Below, in pieces: positions 10,130-22,384 of a DNA stretch of 64,000 bases (position 1 is the stretch's first letter; every line of letters starts with the position of its first letter). The notes under the pieces are model-generated. The model saw only the letters and a list, made by a program, of their open reading frames with translations. It did no database searches and was not told where the DNA came from. The stretch covers positions 99,820,627 through 99,884,626 of the forward strand of contig NC_077223.1 in the NCBI RefSeq assembly GCF_024763615.1. The letters are read 5' to 3'. Source of the DNA: Phlebotomus papatasi. Lineage: Eukaryota > Arthropoda > Insecta > Diptera > Psychodidae. The translations under genes and the position numbers were made by a program.

Positions 10130-12082
10130 ATTGTATTTGTATTATATTTATTACTTCATTTGCTTTGACAATTATTCATGTCTCAAGTACCTTTTCTTGC
10201 GGCTACCGCCGTCTTAGCTTAGGTTACTAATCTCCAGGGTAACACAATAGACAACCTGTTCACAGGGTGTATGTTTGTCAGGTTTTCAAAATTTCCAAAG
10301 ATCTTTCCGATTATTTCTCGATTATATACAATGATCGGCCGAGTTCTCACGCAATACGCAACATTCAGATTATTATCCGATCTTTATTAAGATTTTTAGA
10401 TATATTTTAAAATGAACCAATTTTAATTTGTCGATGTTTCCCTAATGACTTAGTGTATAAGGCGCGAAAGCTTTCCTTATACAAAACGTTCTTTAAAAAA
10501 GCTTCTGATTAAAATTAATTATGTATGCTCATAATTATGTTTCGACTTAAAATATTAAGTAAATACAAAAGCGTCATTTTCTTTTTAAAAATAGTTTAGA
10601 ATGAAATTTATTGACTTTAGACTCTGTATAATTCTTAGTACGGGAATAATTTTAGCTGCAATGGATTTTTAGTTCATAATACAAATTTATAAATTATTTT
10701 TACCTTCTTTTTTTTACGTTTTAGATCTTGGTTAAGTGATAATCGTCTTGAACAAATTTGTCAGTGATTTATTATCATAAAATCTATGAAAATAATTTTC
10801 CGGTGTTTTACTCTTAACGTTGGTCACAGACAGTAAAACGCCGATGGACATTAAACCAAATATTATTTTATATTTAAAAATTTTGTTGTGTTTTCCGTGG
10901 AATTCTAAAGGATTAGATAATGTTATGGTTTTTATCTCTTATTAATGTAATTATTATTATTATTAAAAAAATAAAATTAATTAATATTGTAGTGTATCAG
11001 CTGAAAATCTTATTGATTTAAAATTAAAGATAAATATTAGTTTATATTTTTATTTTAAAATTAATCATGTATAATAAATTTGAATTTCGTAAAGTTTATA
11101 TTACGAGTTTTGGCACTTAAAACCTTGGAAATAGTTAAAAAAAAAGTCTCATATTTTGGAAAAAAGGTACAAATTATAAATAATTCTTAGTAATTTGTTC
11201 TATTACAATTATAACACTTTCTATTCATGTTAAAATACAGGATTTATTAATTTTTATTGTCTAATCGACTTCAGTGCCATTTTCGAATTTATACGATTTT
11301 TAGATTCTTGGAATACTTCCTCCTTTATTTCCTAAATCGTCAAGGAGAATCATCACCACCCTCAGAGACATGAATGGTTTGAAGAAGTCTCAATATTGCC
11401 GACTGTCTGATGATTGACGTCAACAATTATAAGCCTCTTATAATACCTCCTCTTCGCGTAATGCATACCAATTAATGCATGCATAGCGCAATTATATGTA
11501 ATCGGAAGCAGAATTGAATTTCATGTGGACGCATGTTGTTAGCATTATTCTCCTTCGTTGGCGCCAGAGCCGCTCCAAAATCAACTCCTCCATTTCTGTA
11601 CCGAAAAAAAAACTAAGTATTTTCTCCTCAGAAATATCCTCTTGAACCACCCAGCCATGATACCTTTCAATGCCAGGAGTCCGGAGGAAAAAAGTGATTG
11701 CATGATCAGTGATGAGGTGGAAAATGTGTCAATTAATCCGCCCCTGTGAGTTGCATATGAAATTCATCCATTTGTCACTCTGAAAGCGTGACTTTCCGTG
11801 TTAGTTTCCATATATAATTCCATTTCGTATTTGTTCTCTCTCTTCCTCCCATTTTCAATTCGTCTTCTCCACTGGAAGATTATGTTTGTATGTATTTCTG
11901 AAAGGCACAATGAAATTTCCCCTTTAGCACCTCTTCTTAGCTCCCTTTCAAGCCCATCGTCACATTTTACACTGTGTTGCAAAAATGTTATTTTTCTAGA
12001 TTTTTTCGAAAGTGCAGAAAGATTTTATTGTAATTCGCACTGTTTATTACGTGAATTCTAACCGAATTTCGTGAATTTGCTG
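10130..12082. other. Non-coding sequence, no feature recognised
   Basis: 10440-11280 is very AT-rich with ATT/TAA runs. 11330-12060 is more complex and apparently unique, with short open frames on both strands (11558-11749 plus, 11764-11982 minus, 11798-12061 plus) that resemble no known protein. It may hold regulatory DNA, but nothing specific is visible. Confidence 0.5.
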
Positions 12083-12138
12083 ATTCCCTTACCAAATCCG
12101 GATCAGCTAACTCTTTAACTCGACCAAACTGATTGAAT

Positions 12139-12154
12139 ACCAGAGGGCGCTGTG
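12139..12154 (+). promoter_or_regulatory. CTCF-like motif in MITE arm (left)
   Basis: ACCAGAGGGCGCTGTG is an excellent match to the CTCF core (CCASYAGRKGGCRS). It lies in the left arm of the nested MITE and faces away from its partner copy in the other arm. Binding is inferred, not shown. Confidence 0.4.
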
Positions 12155-12424
12155 CCCTGGCGATAGTTTATTCAGCGGGAATAAGGTAAAGTGCCCTCGA
12201 GTCGACCGGTTCCTCGACTCGACCGGTGGTCAATATTTGAATGTTTTAATGGTGAATTTCTATAAAATTATCACTAATTCGTATTTATTTATGGAATAAT
12301 TGACCTATTAATGTTAGATCATACGCCAAATATTAGTGCAATTCTAAATAAATTGAATAAATAACTCTACCGGTCGACTTAAGGGCACTTTACCTTATTC
12401 CCGCTGAATAAACTTTCGTCAGGG

Positions 12425-12440
12425 CACAGCGCCCTCTGGT
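12425..12440 (-). promoter_or_regulatory. CTCF-like motif in MITE arm (right)
   Basis: This is the exact reverse complement of the motif at 12139-12154, in the right arm, giving an inverted CTCF-like pair about 270 bp apart. The pair exists because the motif is part of the inverted repeat. Confidence 0.4.
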
Positions 12441-12499
12441 ATTCAATCAGTTTGGTCGAGTTATAGAGTTAGCTGATCCGGATTTGGTACGGGAATATT

Positions 12500-13843
12500 A
12501 GTATTTTTCTTTTTGCAAAAGTGGCCATAGGTAGTAAATGCAGTGGCCAAACAAGTTTCTACCTTCTTGAATGTTAATTTATTTTGTTAACTACTGCTTT
12601 AATTATTCATAAATTTATTTTGGAATGTCTTCTTCGACTTCCAAGCTAGTTCTAATTAATGAATTGAAGTATTGACCCTGTGATTGACCTTATGGTGTGC
12701 CAAAGAAGAAAAGGTTGGGACATTTTTGGCATGCAGTGTGAGTCAAAAAACGTCGACATGGAATAAAGCCCAAAGAGTCACAACATTAATGCCAGAGAAC
12801 GCGCCCGCGGAGACACCAAGACAGATGTTTATGTACTTCGGAAGTGTTTTGAATATTTCAAACACTGAATATCATTTATTACTGCTGTTGATGTTGAATG
12901 ATCAGTGGTGTGTCCATTTAAATTTTCTGTCGTGCCTTTTTTTTGTTGTTTAATTCTGAAAAAGTCTTTCTTTTTGCCCACTATTTCTCCGGTACACGTT
13001 GAATTTTTTGTCCTCTGTTGTCAACTGGAGAGCCGCGATCTTTATCACCTTTCTATCCATCCGCTTCTTTAAATTGTGCTTGGGATGTGAAGGCTTTTTA
13101 TCCATTTCAGCCTCATGTCGACTATTTTTTCTTCCTCTTAGTCTTTCGATTGGTTTTTTTTTTCTTTTTGAAAGAATGATATCCGAGGAGAGCAGAACCA
13201 CCAGCTGAGAAATTGACAGAGATCTTAACACTCTCTTGCACACCTTCAATCAGCCATCTAGAAGCTCATAAAAATATGTCCAAGAGCCACGAGGGCCTTA
13301 ATTTTTATTGTTAAGATCACCACCCAAAAATATTCGATGATTGGAGTGTGTGCCAGAGACAGATTGTGATTATATCGTTGACTTTTTTAATTGAATCGAA
13401 TTGGAGGGAGCGTGAAGAAATCACAGTTTGAACGGGGAACGTGCTGTGAGCTTTTTACCATCATTCATATGAGACCACCTTGGTGATCAGATGGGATACC
13501 CATCGAGAAATGTGGCTGTTTTAGCCGCCGGCATCTCATTTATTTTGCCAATCCATTTATTGCCTTTCTCCTGAAGTTTCTGAATCATTCTCAACCAAGT
13601 CAGATTGATCACCAGGCGCCCCCACCCTACGTGCTTTCCCTGCTTGATCAACCAACTTGATCTCTTTCGGGTGCTACTGTACGATTTGTAGCTCATTATT
13701 CCGAATGGGGGTGTTAAACACTGTCAATTATCATTAAATATGATTAAATCCACAATAAGAAAAGACACTTGGCTTTCAGATTTACTCTGATGGTAATGGA
13801 ACTATTATATTGAAAAAAGACTTTGAAAAAGAATCTGACCTAA
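12500..13843. other. Non-coding, apparently unique sequence
   Basis: Sequence complexity is higher than average at 12680-13700. Short frames exist on both strands (12684-12953 plus, 12950-13249 minus, 13487-13696 minus), but none shows a recognisable domain or splice structure. No repeats were recognised. It is a plausible place for regulatory DNA, without direct evidence. Confidence 0.45.
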
Positions 13844-15768
13844 TTTAGCACATGCTTCTACTAAATCAACACATAAATTTATAAATTTTGTTTGGAATAC
13901 TGAAACATTATAAAAAAGTGCAAAATATTTCATTGACGGGTTTAGCACGTGTATGTACTAAACCACTGACTTACTGAAATTTAAAATTTATACTTGCAAT
14001 AGTATAGAATCAAAGAAAATATTTAAATACAAAGAAATATATTACTCCCTCCGTTCCGAAATAAGTCGTACGTTTGGCGAAAAATTAGGGATTAAGGAAT
14101 TGTTTCAGAGAATGTTTTTGTTATTTGCAAATATCTTATGTATGAACTATCCTCCATGTTCAGGGATAATATGGGGATCCTTTCACGATGGTAAGTTGAG
14201 GAATCCATATGTTGAAGTTGTCCATTTTTCGCGTTTTTTTTCAAAGAGCTCCGGTAGATAGTTAATTACTAAAAAATGGACTGTGATTAACATTACAGGC
14301 TAGAATTTGTTCTAAATTTTTAGTATGCATAAGTAGAACTCAACAGTTATTACCGTTATGACATTTTTTATTGCTCAAATTTTGCAGAATGAGCAATAAA
14401 AAGAACATCTTTATTTATGTGTTCGAATATCTGGATGCAAAATGTTGAGAAATAGGGACTTGGGAGCTTCAGCGGACCCCACACAAGTTGACCCTGGGAC
14501 CATTTATATGTTTCTCTAAAACATATCCAGAATTGGAAAAAAAATCGCACGACATGTTTTCGAGCAATCCCAAAAAACATGATTTTGTAGGGGAATGGGA
14601 GGGGTGTCGGCAAAATGAAGGACATATTAATGATCCCAGGGTCAACTTATGGGGGGTCCCCTGAAGGTCCCAAGTCTGTATCTCTCACCATTTTGCACCT
14701 ATTTTATATTGAAAATAAAACGCCAAAAATAAGACATTTTTAAGACATTCGTTCCTCAACATACCATCAAGATTGGACCCCAATTTTAGTACTGGACATT
14801 AGCAATAGTTCTTTACAAGAGATAATTGTTGATACACAAAACATTTGCCGACAAACTTTCCCTTAATCCCAATTTTTTCCCAAACGTACGACTTATTTCG
14901 GAACAAGAATTTTTCCCAAACGTACGACTTATTTCGGAACGGAGGGAGTACAATTTTTGGTATGCATTTTAGTACAGACATGTGCTAAATTATTACTAAG
15001 TAGAAAACTGTAATTTTTAACACGAGAATTTACACAGATTAAGAAAACCTTCTAAATTTTTTCGTCATATACAACATTATACACATGCATGTACTAAACC
15101 ATCATGTTACAGAAGTTTATAAATTTTATTTGAAATAAAGGAAAATTACAACATGAAAAACGATAGAGTTTTAAAAAATCCATTAAGTGTTTTTCGTTTT
15201 TTCTTAGATCAGCGTTCATCAAATTAAGTAGTTAAGTACTAATGTAGCAAATTACTGGGGTTTAAAACTTTTAAATAATTAAGAACACTATAAAATATTG
15301 TTTGAAAAAAATATTTATAAACTATTGAACCTTTTCATAATTCAGGAAATGCATACACTAAACAGATGTGTAGAAAAACAATATTTTTTCCGTGGATTTG
15401 AGAAAATTTAAAGAAAAAAGTCAGAAATATAGAACTAAAAACCGTTAAGATTTTTCGGTAAGATTAATGTTTAGTACAGATATGTATTAAACCAAATCGT
15501 CACAATACTTTATAAATTTTATATGCGATAGGGAAAAAAATAAAAAGTTAGTATAAAATTATATTAAAAAATATTCTTAAATTTTCTTGCTGAAATTAAT
15601 GTTTTATTTAGCACTTGCATGTACTAAACCAGTTCGTTACAGAAGCTCAAAATTTTATAGTTAAAAATTTAAATGTATTGCAGAATAAATAATTAAAGGA
15701 AAGGCTTTATAGAGAAGCACTTCAAATTTTTAGACTCTGTTTACTTTTAGCTCATGCTTGTACTAAAT
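13844..15768. repeat. Diverged ~130-bp tandem array carrying the TTAGTACATGCATGTACTAA palindrome
   Basis: Variants of TTAGTACATGCATGTACTAA occur at 13844, 13941, 14968, 15079, 15470, 15607 and 15747, with weaker traces at 15220 and 15340. Most are followed by similar sequence (ACC, then GTTACAGAA, then TTTATAAATTTTAT). After subtracting the Stowaway-like insertion at 14045-14948, spacings are about 95-140 bp or twice that, as expected of a decayed satellite-like array. Confidence 0.65.
14045..14948. mobile_element. Stowaway-like Tc1/mariner MITE
   Basis: The 904-bp element begins with CTCCCTCCGTTCC and ends with its reverse complement. The perfect terminal inverted repeats are 33 bp long and flanked by TA duplications (14043-14044 and 14949-14950). 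A 31-bp piece of the right end is directly duplicated at 14874-14904. Internal arms at about 14456-14500 and 14634-14679 are also inverted, suggesting a subterminal or nested structure. The longest internal frame (14368-14625 minus, 85 codons) does not look like a transposase. The element interrupts the palindromic tandem array. Confidence 0.85.
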
Positions 15769-18598
15769 CAATTCGTTACGGGATTTTTCAATTTTCAATT
15801 TTAATTTTTTAGGCTACTGCATTAAATGGACAATGATCAATTAAACTATTTCTAAAAAAATGAATTTTACCGTAGTTACTCAAATTTCTACAAGATTTCT
15901 TAATATTTTTCGTACTAAATTTTAATTATTAATTAAGTATGTGACGATCTGCAATGCATTTTATTTGATGGCAAATTTAAGTATATATTTTTTTAATAAT
16001 TTAAATTAATTTTATGTACTAGCTGTATTATCTTGCTAAACTACTTTTTATTGAGATTTGAAAAAAATCTCTTATTGGATTGGAAAAATTGGGATTTGTT
16101 AACCCCTCGATTGGCATACATTTCCCTGCGAAAAACCACGAAAAGGAGGAGTTATAGGCAAAGACAGAGGCTTCAAATATCAAAGGGGGATTGCGAAAGA
16201 GAAAGATCACTGGGGACAAGACAAAAAAAGCGTACCCACCGAAATTTATGTAGATAAAACTAACTCAACTGATTGATAACTGCAATAAAAAGACAATCGG
16301 AATAAATTTTACATTTTTTTCTCTTGTTCCACGATAGTCAAAATAAATTTTAGTTGTTGGTTTTTAATATCTTTCTCTTTCTGGTTTTGTCGTGTTACAT
16401 TTACGGTCTAAGTATTGATATAGGAGCATAGATATTAAGGTAGAGTCTTGGGTATAGAAAGAAAGAGCAAGGCAAAAGATGAGATTTCATTTGAAATTTA
16501 TATCAATTTCAATGGGCTTTTTATTGGTAAAAAAAATGAGAGAGAGACCTCAGAGGGAGTTGGGTAAAATAACGACAGACTGACCCATAAAACAGGCTTT
16601 TTTCTTTCTCTAAATGGATCATTAATAAAGTATTAAATAATAAAAATAACCGCACGCATGGTATTTGTCCAAAGGTGTTCATATTTCAGCAGAGACCACC
16701 AAAATATTGCCCAGGTAATTCGCATTAGCGGTCGTATGCCGGGAAGATTAAAGGCAAAAAGGACCTCCATGTTTGACAAAATTTTAACATATTCGTAGTG
16801 AAAAAAGTTGCGGGAATAATATGTAATGCGCTGCGCACAAAATTATTTTTTCACAATAATCTAAATTTTATGAAATATCAGTATACTTTCCAACTGTTTG
16901 ATTTTTTATTAAGTTAATGATATAGATAGGTATTCTTATTTCCAATCTGTAACTTGGCTTTTGTCTGCCGCCGACTTACCAATACCGGCCTCACCAGGTA
17001 AACGGCAGAAACCCTGGATTATAGTCCGTTTATGTCACTCATACAATCGAGTAGTTTGCTGACTAAATATTTAATGCTAATTAATTTTTAACAAAAAAAA
17101 AGAACTTAATAGGCACATGAGTTAAATAAATTTACATGAGTGATTCGAATGGAATTTTCCAAGGAAGATTTTTCTTTCAAATACGGTTTTGTAAAATTCT
17201 TGTAGTATTCTACAAGTATAATTCTTAAATTTAACACAATTGCTTCAATTATGTGTTTTATTCCGTTCTGAAGGATTTATTTGAGGCTATTTTGTGTTAA
17301 TCCTGAACATGGGGAAATCTTCTACTAATAGAATACTTATAGTGCATTTAAAGATTTTAGTTCTATTCTTTATAGCATCTCAATCATTTCTATGTTTTTA
17401 TCTATGTTTATATTTCTTCGTTTCTATCTTTTTTCTATGTATGAATTAGGGACTATGTTTAAAATTTAAGTTTTCGGTGAATCAAGTGGTATAGTGTTCG
17501 ATCTATGATGCAATGGTCCTGAAATCGAGCCATCTGAAGTTCACTAAACCCACAAAATCTTAAAAAAAAATTAATTTAACAAAATATACACTTTTCTTCT
17601 TCGGTATAAGACGGAAAACTCTTGACTTAATTCCGATTTCACTTCCTAATCAATAAAAATTCCCCAACTCATTAGGAAAAAATGCCTCAAATTCTTTAAT
17701 TGTTCGATTAATGCAAATAATTCGAACAAAAATGATTTGGATAGAAGTAAATGAATTAGAAATAATTCGCCCAGTGTGAGGAAAAGTGTAAAAATGCGGC
17801 TCTTTTGCATTCTTTCGTGCACCATCCGCCTCTTTGGTGGTGCTCATTGAAAAATACTTTGCCGGTGCATTGAAAACTGAGGCATAAAAATTCAATAATA
17901 AAAAAAGAAACATACAAATATATATATATAGTGTTGCGATGGGCACGAAGAAGATAAGTAAGAAGAATGCAAAGACGTTTTAAAGTTCATCCAAGAAAGT
18001 CTTGCGATTGTTGTATTTATTATGTAAATTTCTAAAATATTTATTTATTGTAATAATTACCACAATACAAGTAAAAGCAACTTGCACGCATTATGTCGGA
18101 TAATTGTTTCAACAATTATATTAATTAAATTTAACAAACAACTGTCGGTTTGATGCCAACAGTGCGTCTCACACACTCCGCAATGCTTTGATGAATGTTC
18201 AAAGACATGCATTTCGCTTTCTTAGCAGTTGACGAATAACGTTTCACCCAAAATCCCTCCAGGAAGGACTAACTATTACAAAAAACTAAATAATTCCTGA
18301 AAAATGCTCCCATTTGGACATTCAGGCTAATTGACACAGTGACACAGTGTATGGAATTTAGCAATTTATTAAAATTCCTGAAAAATGTTACAACACATCA
18401 GCGTTCCATTGAATATAGGAGGGGAACTAGAGATCTCGAAAAGGGTATTTAATTGGAAATTTGTTCTTACTTAAATTACTCATTTGGCTTGTTTTTATCA
18501 CACTTTTAACATAAAAAATCGCAATAACTTGAGCATCAAGCCGTTCGGACAATTATAAAATTTTAAACAGAACCAAAAAGCAATAAATTGATTTTATA
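15769..18598. other. Non-coding sequence
   Basis: No gene recognised. 16033-16257 and 16028-16219 are open on opposite strands and look like chance frames. A short hairpin (TCTGCCG ... CGGCAGA) lies at about 16965-17010. An (AT)n run is at 17918-17931, and a doubled GACACAGTGACACAGTG lies near 18333. Nothing else stands out. Confidence 0.5.
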
Positions 18599-18599
18599 G

Positions 18600-19820
18600 T
18601 ACACTGCAAGAAATGGTTTTTTGTGTACTAAGATTACAATTAGTACTCAAGTGATGCTATCTTTTTGTTTAGAGTGTAGAAGGAATATGAAAAGCTTTCC
18701 TCAGTTATACGTTTATTGCTTCAGAATTCTAGATTTTTTAGAGTATGACATCAAAAGTTTTTTTTTGTACTAAATTCTAAACTAAAACTGTAGCCCTCAA
18801 GAATGTTTTAAAGTACTGAAAAAATAAGCGTTATATTTCTAAATTGATTTATATCTCTCAATTTCTCATTGATTAGTTGACTTGTTTAATTTAAATAAAG
18901 TTTTCTATATTTTAGTACAGAATAATATAATTTTATAAATTAACTTGCGCTAAAAACGGTCGAGCTTCTTGTTATACGGCTTCATTATGTATAATGTTTG
19001 TAACAATTCATTAAGCAGATTGTGACTTTTTGAAATTTCAATGTTTTTGGAGAAGAAATCTTTCAGCAATCCGCAAGATTATTAATTCAATTAAAATATT
19101 TTCGTAATACTTGCAGCTAATGGTTTGTATTTTTCTTATTTACTTTTTTTGTAATTCTTTCGGTTTACAGAAGAAAAGAAAAAGAAAACCATTTCTATTT
19201 TTAGTACTTGGTTTAGTATATGAATATTCGAAATGTTATACGTAGGGTACAGTATTCTTGTATGCCTTTATAATAAGTATTCAGTACAGAAATATTGTTT
19301 TTAGATAGATAGATATTGTTTTTACAGAGCATCATTTTTTTTAGCTAAAGAAAAATAATTAAAAAAGTATTTCGTCAGATTTTGTGCTATTGATCAGAAA
19401 AAAAATCATAAATTATGTTCCGAATTAGTTTAGTATTGTTCACGCTCGATATGCTAAACTCAATTCCCAAACACATTGAATTTTCGAATATTTAAAAATT
19501 TAGGAATTATTCTCAACATAGCTTAGATATTTATAAAACTTAGCATATTCATGTACTAAAAAATACCTCATTGTATACAAAAATATTCAAGATAAGATTC
19601 CTTATACTAAAGTGTAAAGCATTGTAAATAAAAAAAAAAATATTAAAGTACTTGAAAATTAAAGTGTACTAAAACGGATAAGATTGAAATTAAATGATAG
19701 ACAAACTTAAAGAAAATTCTCCAAAAATTTCTTTAGATCAGACATATTTTTTTACAAATTTATTTTAGAATTTATTACCCACTGTGACCAATTTAGTATT
19801 TAGTACATGCATGTACTAAA
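18600..19820. repeat. Second cluster of the palindrome repeat
   Basis: Half and full versions of TTAGTACATGCATGTACTAA recur through AT-rich sequence: partial near 18627, 18757, 18913, 19201 and 19668, better at 19543-19566, and a perfect copy at about 19800-19819. The same repeat family as at 13844-15768, more decayed. Confidence 0.5.
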
Positions 19821-19939
19821 AAAAATGAATGAAAATCTGCAATTTTTGTGTTTAAGGGAATAGAGAAAACTTAAAGCACATTAAATCGACATTATTAAAA
19901 AAATATATATCTAAATGTGTTTTTTTTTGGCTTTAAATA

Positions 19940-20390
19940 AATGAGCAATGAAAAGTTAATTTTGATCAGCGAAAAATTCGAAATGATCAGTAAAATATAA
20001 AAAAAATGGCCAGTAAAAAATAAAAAAGGCAGTGTAAAGTTAAAAGAGGGCAGTAAAAAATTTAAAAAAAAGAGTATTTTATTGAAAGCGGTCAGTAAAA
20101 AGTGAAAAGTGGTCAGTAAAGAGTGAAACATGATCAGCAAAAAATATAAAGTGATCAGCAAAACATAAAACCTGATCAGTAAAAAGTAAAAGATGATCAG
20201 TAAAAAGTGAAAAGTGGTCAGTAAAAAATAAAAAGTGGTCATCACAAAATTAAAAATTAGCAGTAGAAATTTAACTTTTTACTGACAAAATTGAATATTT
20301 TTACTGATCATTTCGAATTTTTTGCTGTTCAAATTTAATTTTTTGCTAACCACTTTTAACTTTTTACTGATCATTTATTTTTTCCACAGC
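19940..20390. repeat. Fold-back minisatellite with 21-bp units
   Basis: From about 19960 to 20260 a unit of about 21 bp of the form GATCAGTAAAAAGTGAAAAGT is repeated a dozen or more times. From about 20265 to 20385 the same unit appears in reverse complement (TTTTTACTGATCA), so the array can fold on itself. Because 21 is a multiple of three, the minus strand stays open for 116 codons (19895-20245) with a seven-residue repeat of the FHFLLTT kind. This is a by-product of the array, not a gene. A decayed relative occurs near 57255-57360. Confidence 0.8.
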
Positions 20391-20483
20391 TTCTTTTTGA
20401 TTTAAAAGCAGGATATGGATAGAGAATTGATAGAGAAAAAATATATTCCTTTTGGATATAACAAGATCTCCTAAAGTCTTTTA

Positions 20484-20703
20484 GTAGCGGAAAGTGCCCA
20501 TGCTTGATACCATTGGAAGCTTCGTAATGACTAAATTTTCCCAATGTTTCTCAATAAATGTGACTCCGTAATATATTTTAAAAACTGGCCACATTCCCAT
20601 AGTTTTTAAAATATTTTTTTGATGAGTCACATATATTGTGAAACATAGAAAATTTAGTTATTACGAAGCTTCCAATGGTATCAAGCATGGGCACTTTCCC
20701 CTA
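20484..20703. mobile_element. MITE family B (GCCCATGCTTGATACCATTGG ends)
   Basis: Inverted ends of more than 55 bp. The left contains GGAAAGTGCCCATGCTTGAT and GGAAGCTTCGTAATGACTAA; the right mirrors it and ends in CACTTTCCCCTA. About 220 bp. Related elements are at 25422-25642 and, by their tips only, 26132-27119. Confidence 0.8.
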
Positions 20704-22197
20704 CATATTCCTTGAAGATTTCCGAGTGTCTCAGTTTTTGCGGTGTTAAAATAAACGATCCTGTTTGTGGTCATTCGATAAATATTTGCAGAACATTAAA
20801 CGGCCTGTTTGGCACTAAAGAGCCACAAATTTATAATCCATTTTGTGGCGGTGAGATGGATGCAACAGAAAGGCAAATAGGAGACCTTCTGCAGGGAATT
20901 GTTGGTCATCATGAGCGGTGGTCATCACAGGAAATGCATCATATGCATTGATTTATAGACAGATCCAACAAATGTTCCTTGTCTCTTGTGTAAACCTTTT
21001 TCATGTTTGAGGAGATTCGGGTATATATTTGTTGCTGGAATATTCAAAAATTGGCTCATATTTATTGGGAACATGCTGTTCGATTGTCCACAGTGTTCTT
21101 GTTAGTCTTTTGGAGTGTTAAATTTTATGCCTCAATGGTAACACCTCTTGTACTGCAAATTAATTATGACTTACAGTAATTACTCAATTCATCCAAACTC
21201 TCAAATTCCCTTCGTGCTCGAAGGTGAAACCCGTCGAGAGAATGATGTACACAAAATGGATTAATAACTTTAAACATTCCTTCAGTCATTGCTTTTTTCC
21301 ACACCTCCTCTATTAATCAATCAAACAAGTGTTACCCCATATTCCTTTAAAAGAATTTCATAATCTCATTTATTGATACCTTTTATTTTTCGCGTGACAG
21401 AAATTTATGCAAAAAAAACGGAGTATTGAAGATGAAATTATCGATGATGAACGAATACTTCTTTTTTATTATTATTATTATTTTGATATTAACGGCTCAT
21501 AGGGGATCTTTTGTGAATTTCTGCTCATTCGCACCTCAACAGCTCGCCCACCTTTTATTATTGCTCTTTTGCACGCAAAGTGCTCTCTAAAAGTGTCCGA
21601 AAAAAAACTTGCGAACAGAACATAAGAGGAAAATAACAAGAGAACGCGGAACATCTCATCAAAACTTTCATTAATTCCTCTGCATCTATTGTTAGCTTTG
21701 GATGATGAAGAGAAAATTTATGCACAATGGTCACAAAATTTTCATCACAGTTTTTGCTGAAGAAAATTGTGTTTGTGCTATTTTTGAATGGATTCTGTAG
21801 CGAAGTTTTGTAATTAAAATCACTAACATAGAAAGTGTTTTTGAAAACTGATTTTTTAATGCCTTGTACATCGAGAAAAATTTTATGGGTAGTTTCTGCA
21901 CTTTTAAAGGTAAAATCTAAGAGAAAGAAATTAAAATAGAAAACTTGTTAATTAAGATTTTTTGCTTCTGATATGATTTTATTTTAATTATTTTTTATTT
22001 TTCGAAAGTCCATTTTTATTGTTTTTTTATCAAGATTTTTCTATATCAAGTTTGAAGTCATTGTTGATGTCTTGAATTCTCTAATGTACCGGTAATGTAT
22101 CGATTGAACCGGTGACTGATTTTGATCCAGTTCAATTTTGTGAAGTTCTATTTTAGAAAAATATTTGGGACATAAATTAAAACTATTCATAGGTTAT
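20704..22197. other. Non-coding sequence
   Basis: No gene recognised. 20712-20951 is open for 79 codons but matches nothing I know. A (TTA)n/(ATT)n microsatellite lies at 21465-21485. 20990-21800 looks unique. Confidence 0.5.
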
Positions 22198-22384
22198 TAG
22201 GGGAAAGCACGGTACCTTCGGACGACTCAAGCTTCGCACAAGTCAATTTTTTCTCTATGTTCCTTATGGATTTCAGCCATTTCTCTTTTCTGAAAATTTG
22301 AGGCATTGGACTAGCTATTAAAATATAATATTATAATAATCCAAATTAAGCATAAATCGTCCGAAGGTAGCGCGCTTCCTCCTA
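22198..22384. mobile_element. MITE family C, copy 1 (GGTACCTTCGGACGA ends)
   Basis: TA-flanked, 187 bp. Left end AGGGGAAAGCACGGTACCTT then CGGACGA; right end TCGTCCGAAGGTAGCGCGCT then TCCTCCTA. Related copies lie at 28943-29180 and, as a left half only, at about 57148-57230. Confidence 0.75.

Larger units (their letters stand above)
12083..12496. mobile_element. Nested MITE: outer ~105-bp inverted repeats around a CTCGAGTCGACCGG MITE
   Basis: The outer arms (about 12083-12188 and 12391-12496) are near-perfect reverse complements. Inside is a 215-bp MITE (12183-12397) with ends AAGGTAAAGTGCCCTCGAGT and ACTTAAGGGCACTTTACCTT. Relatives of the inner element lie at 44649-44846 and 63149-63388. 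The last also keeps the ACCTTATTC-GCTGAATA junction of the outer arm, so inner and outer parts may be one family with short and long forms. The outer arms carry a CTCF-like motif. Confidence 0.75.

Noticed and set aside
12684..12953. 89-codon plus-strand frame as a gene
   Set aside because: No recognisable domain and no supporting splice or polyA signals; composition like its non-coding surroundings.
14368..14625. 85-codon minus-strand frame inside the Stowaway-like element as a transposase
   Set aside because: Far too short for a mariner transposase and without recognisable catalytic DDE/D motifs.
19895..20245. 116-codon hydrophobic protein on the minus strand
   Set aside because: It is the translation of a 21-bp minisatellite; the repetition of FHFLLTT-like blocks comes from the DNA period.
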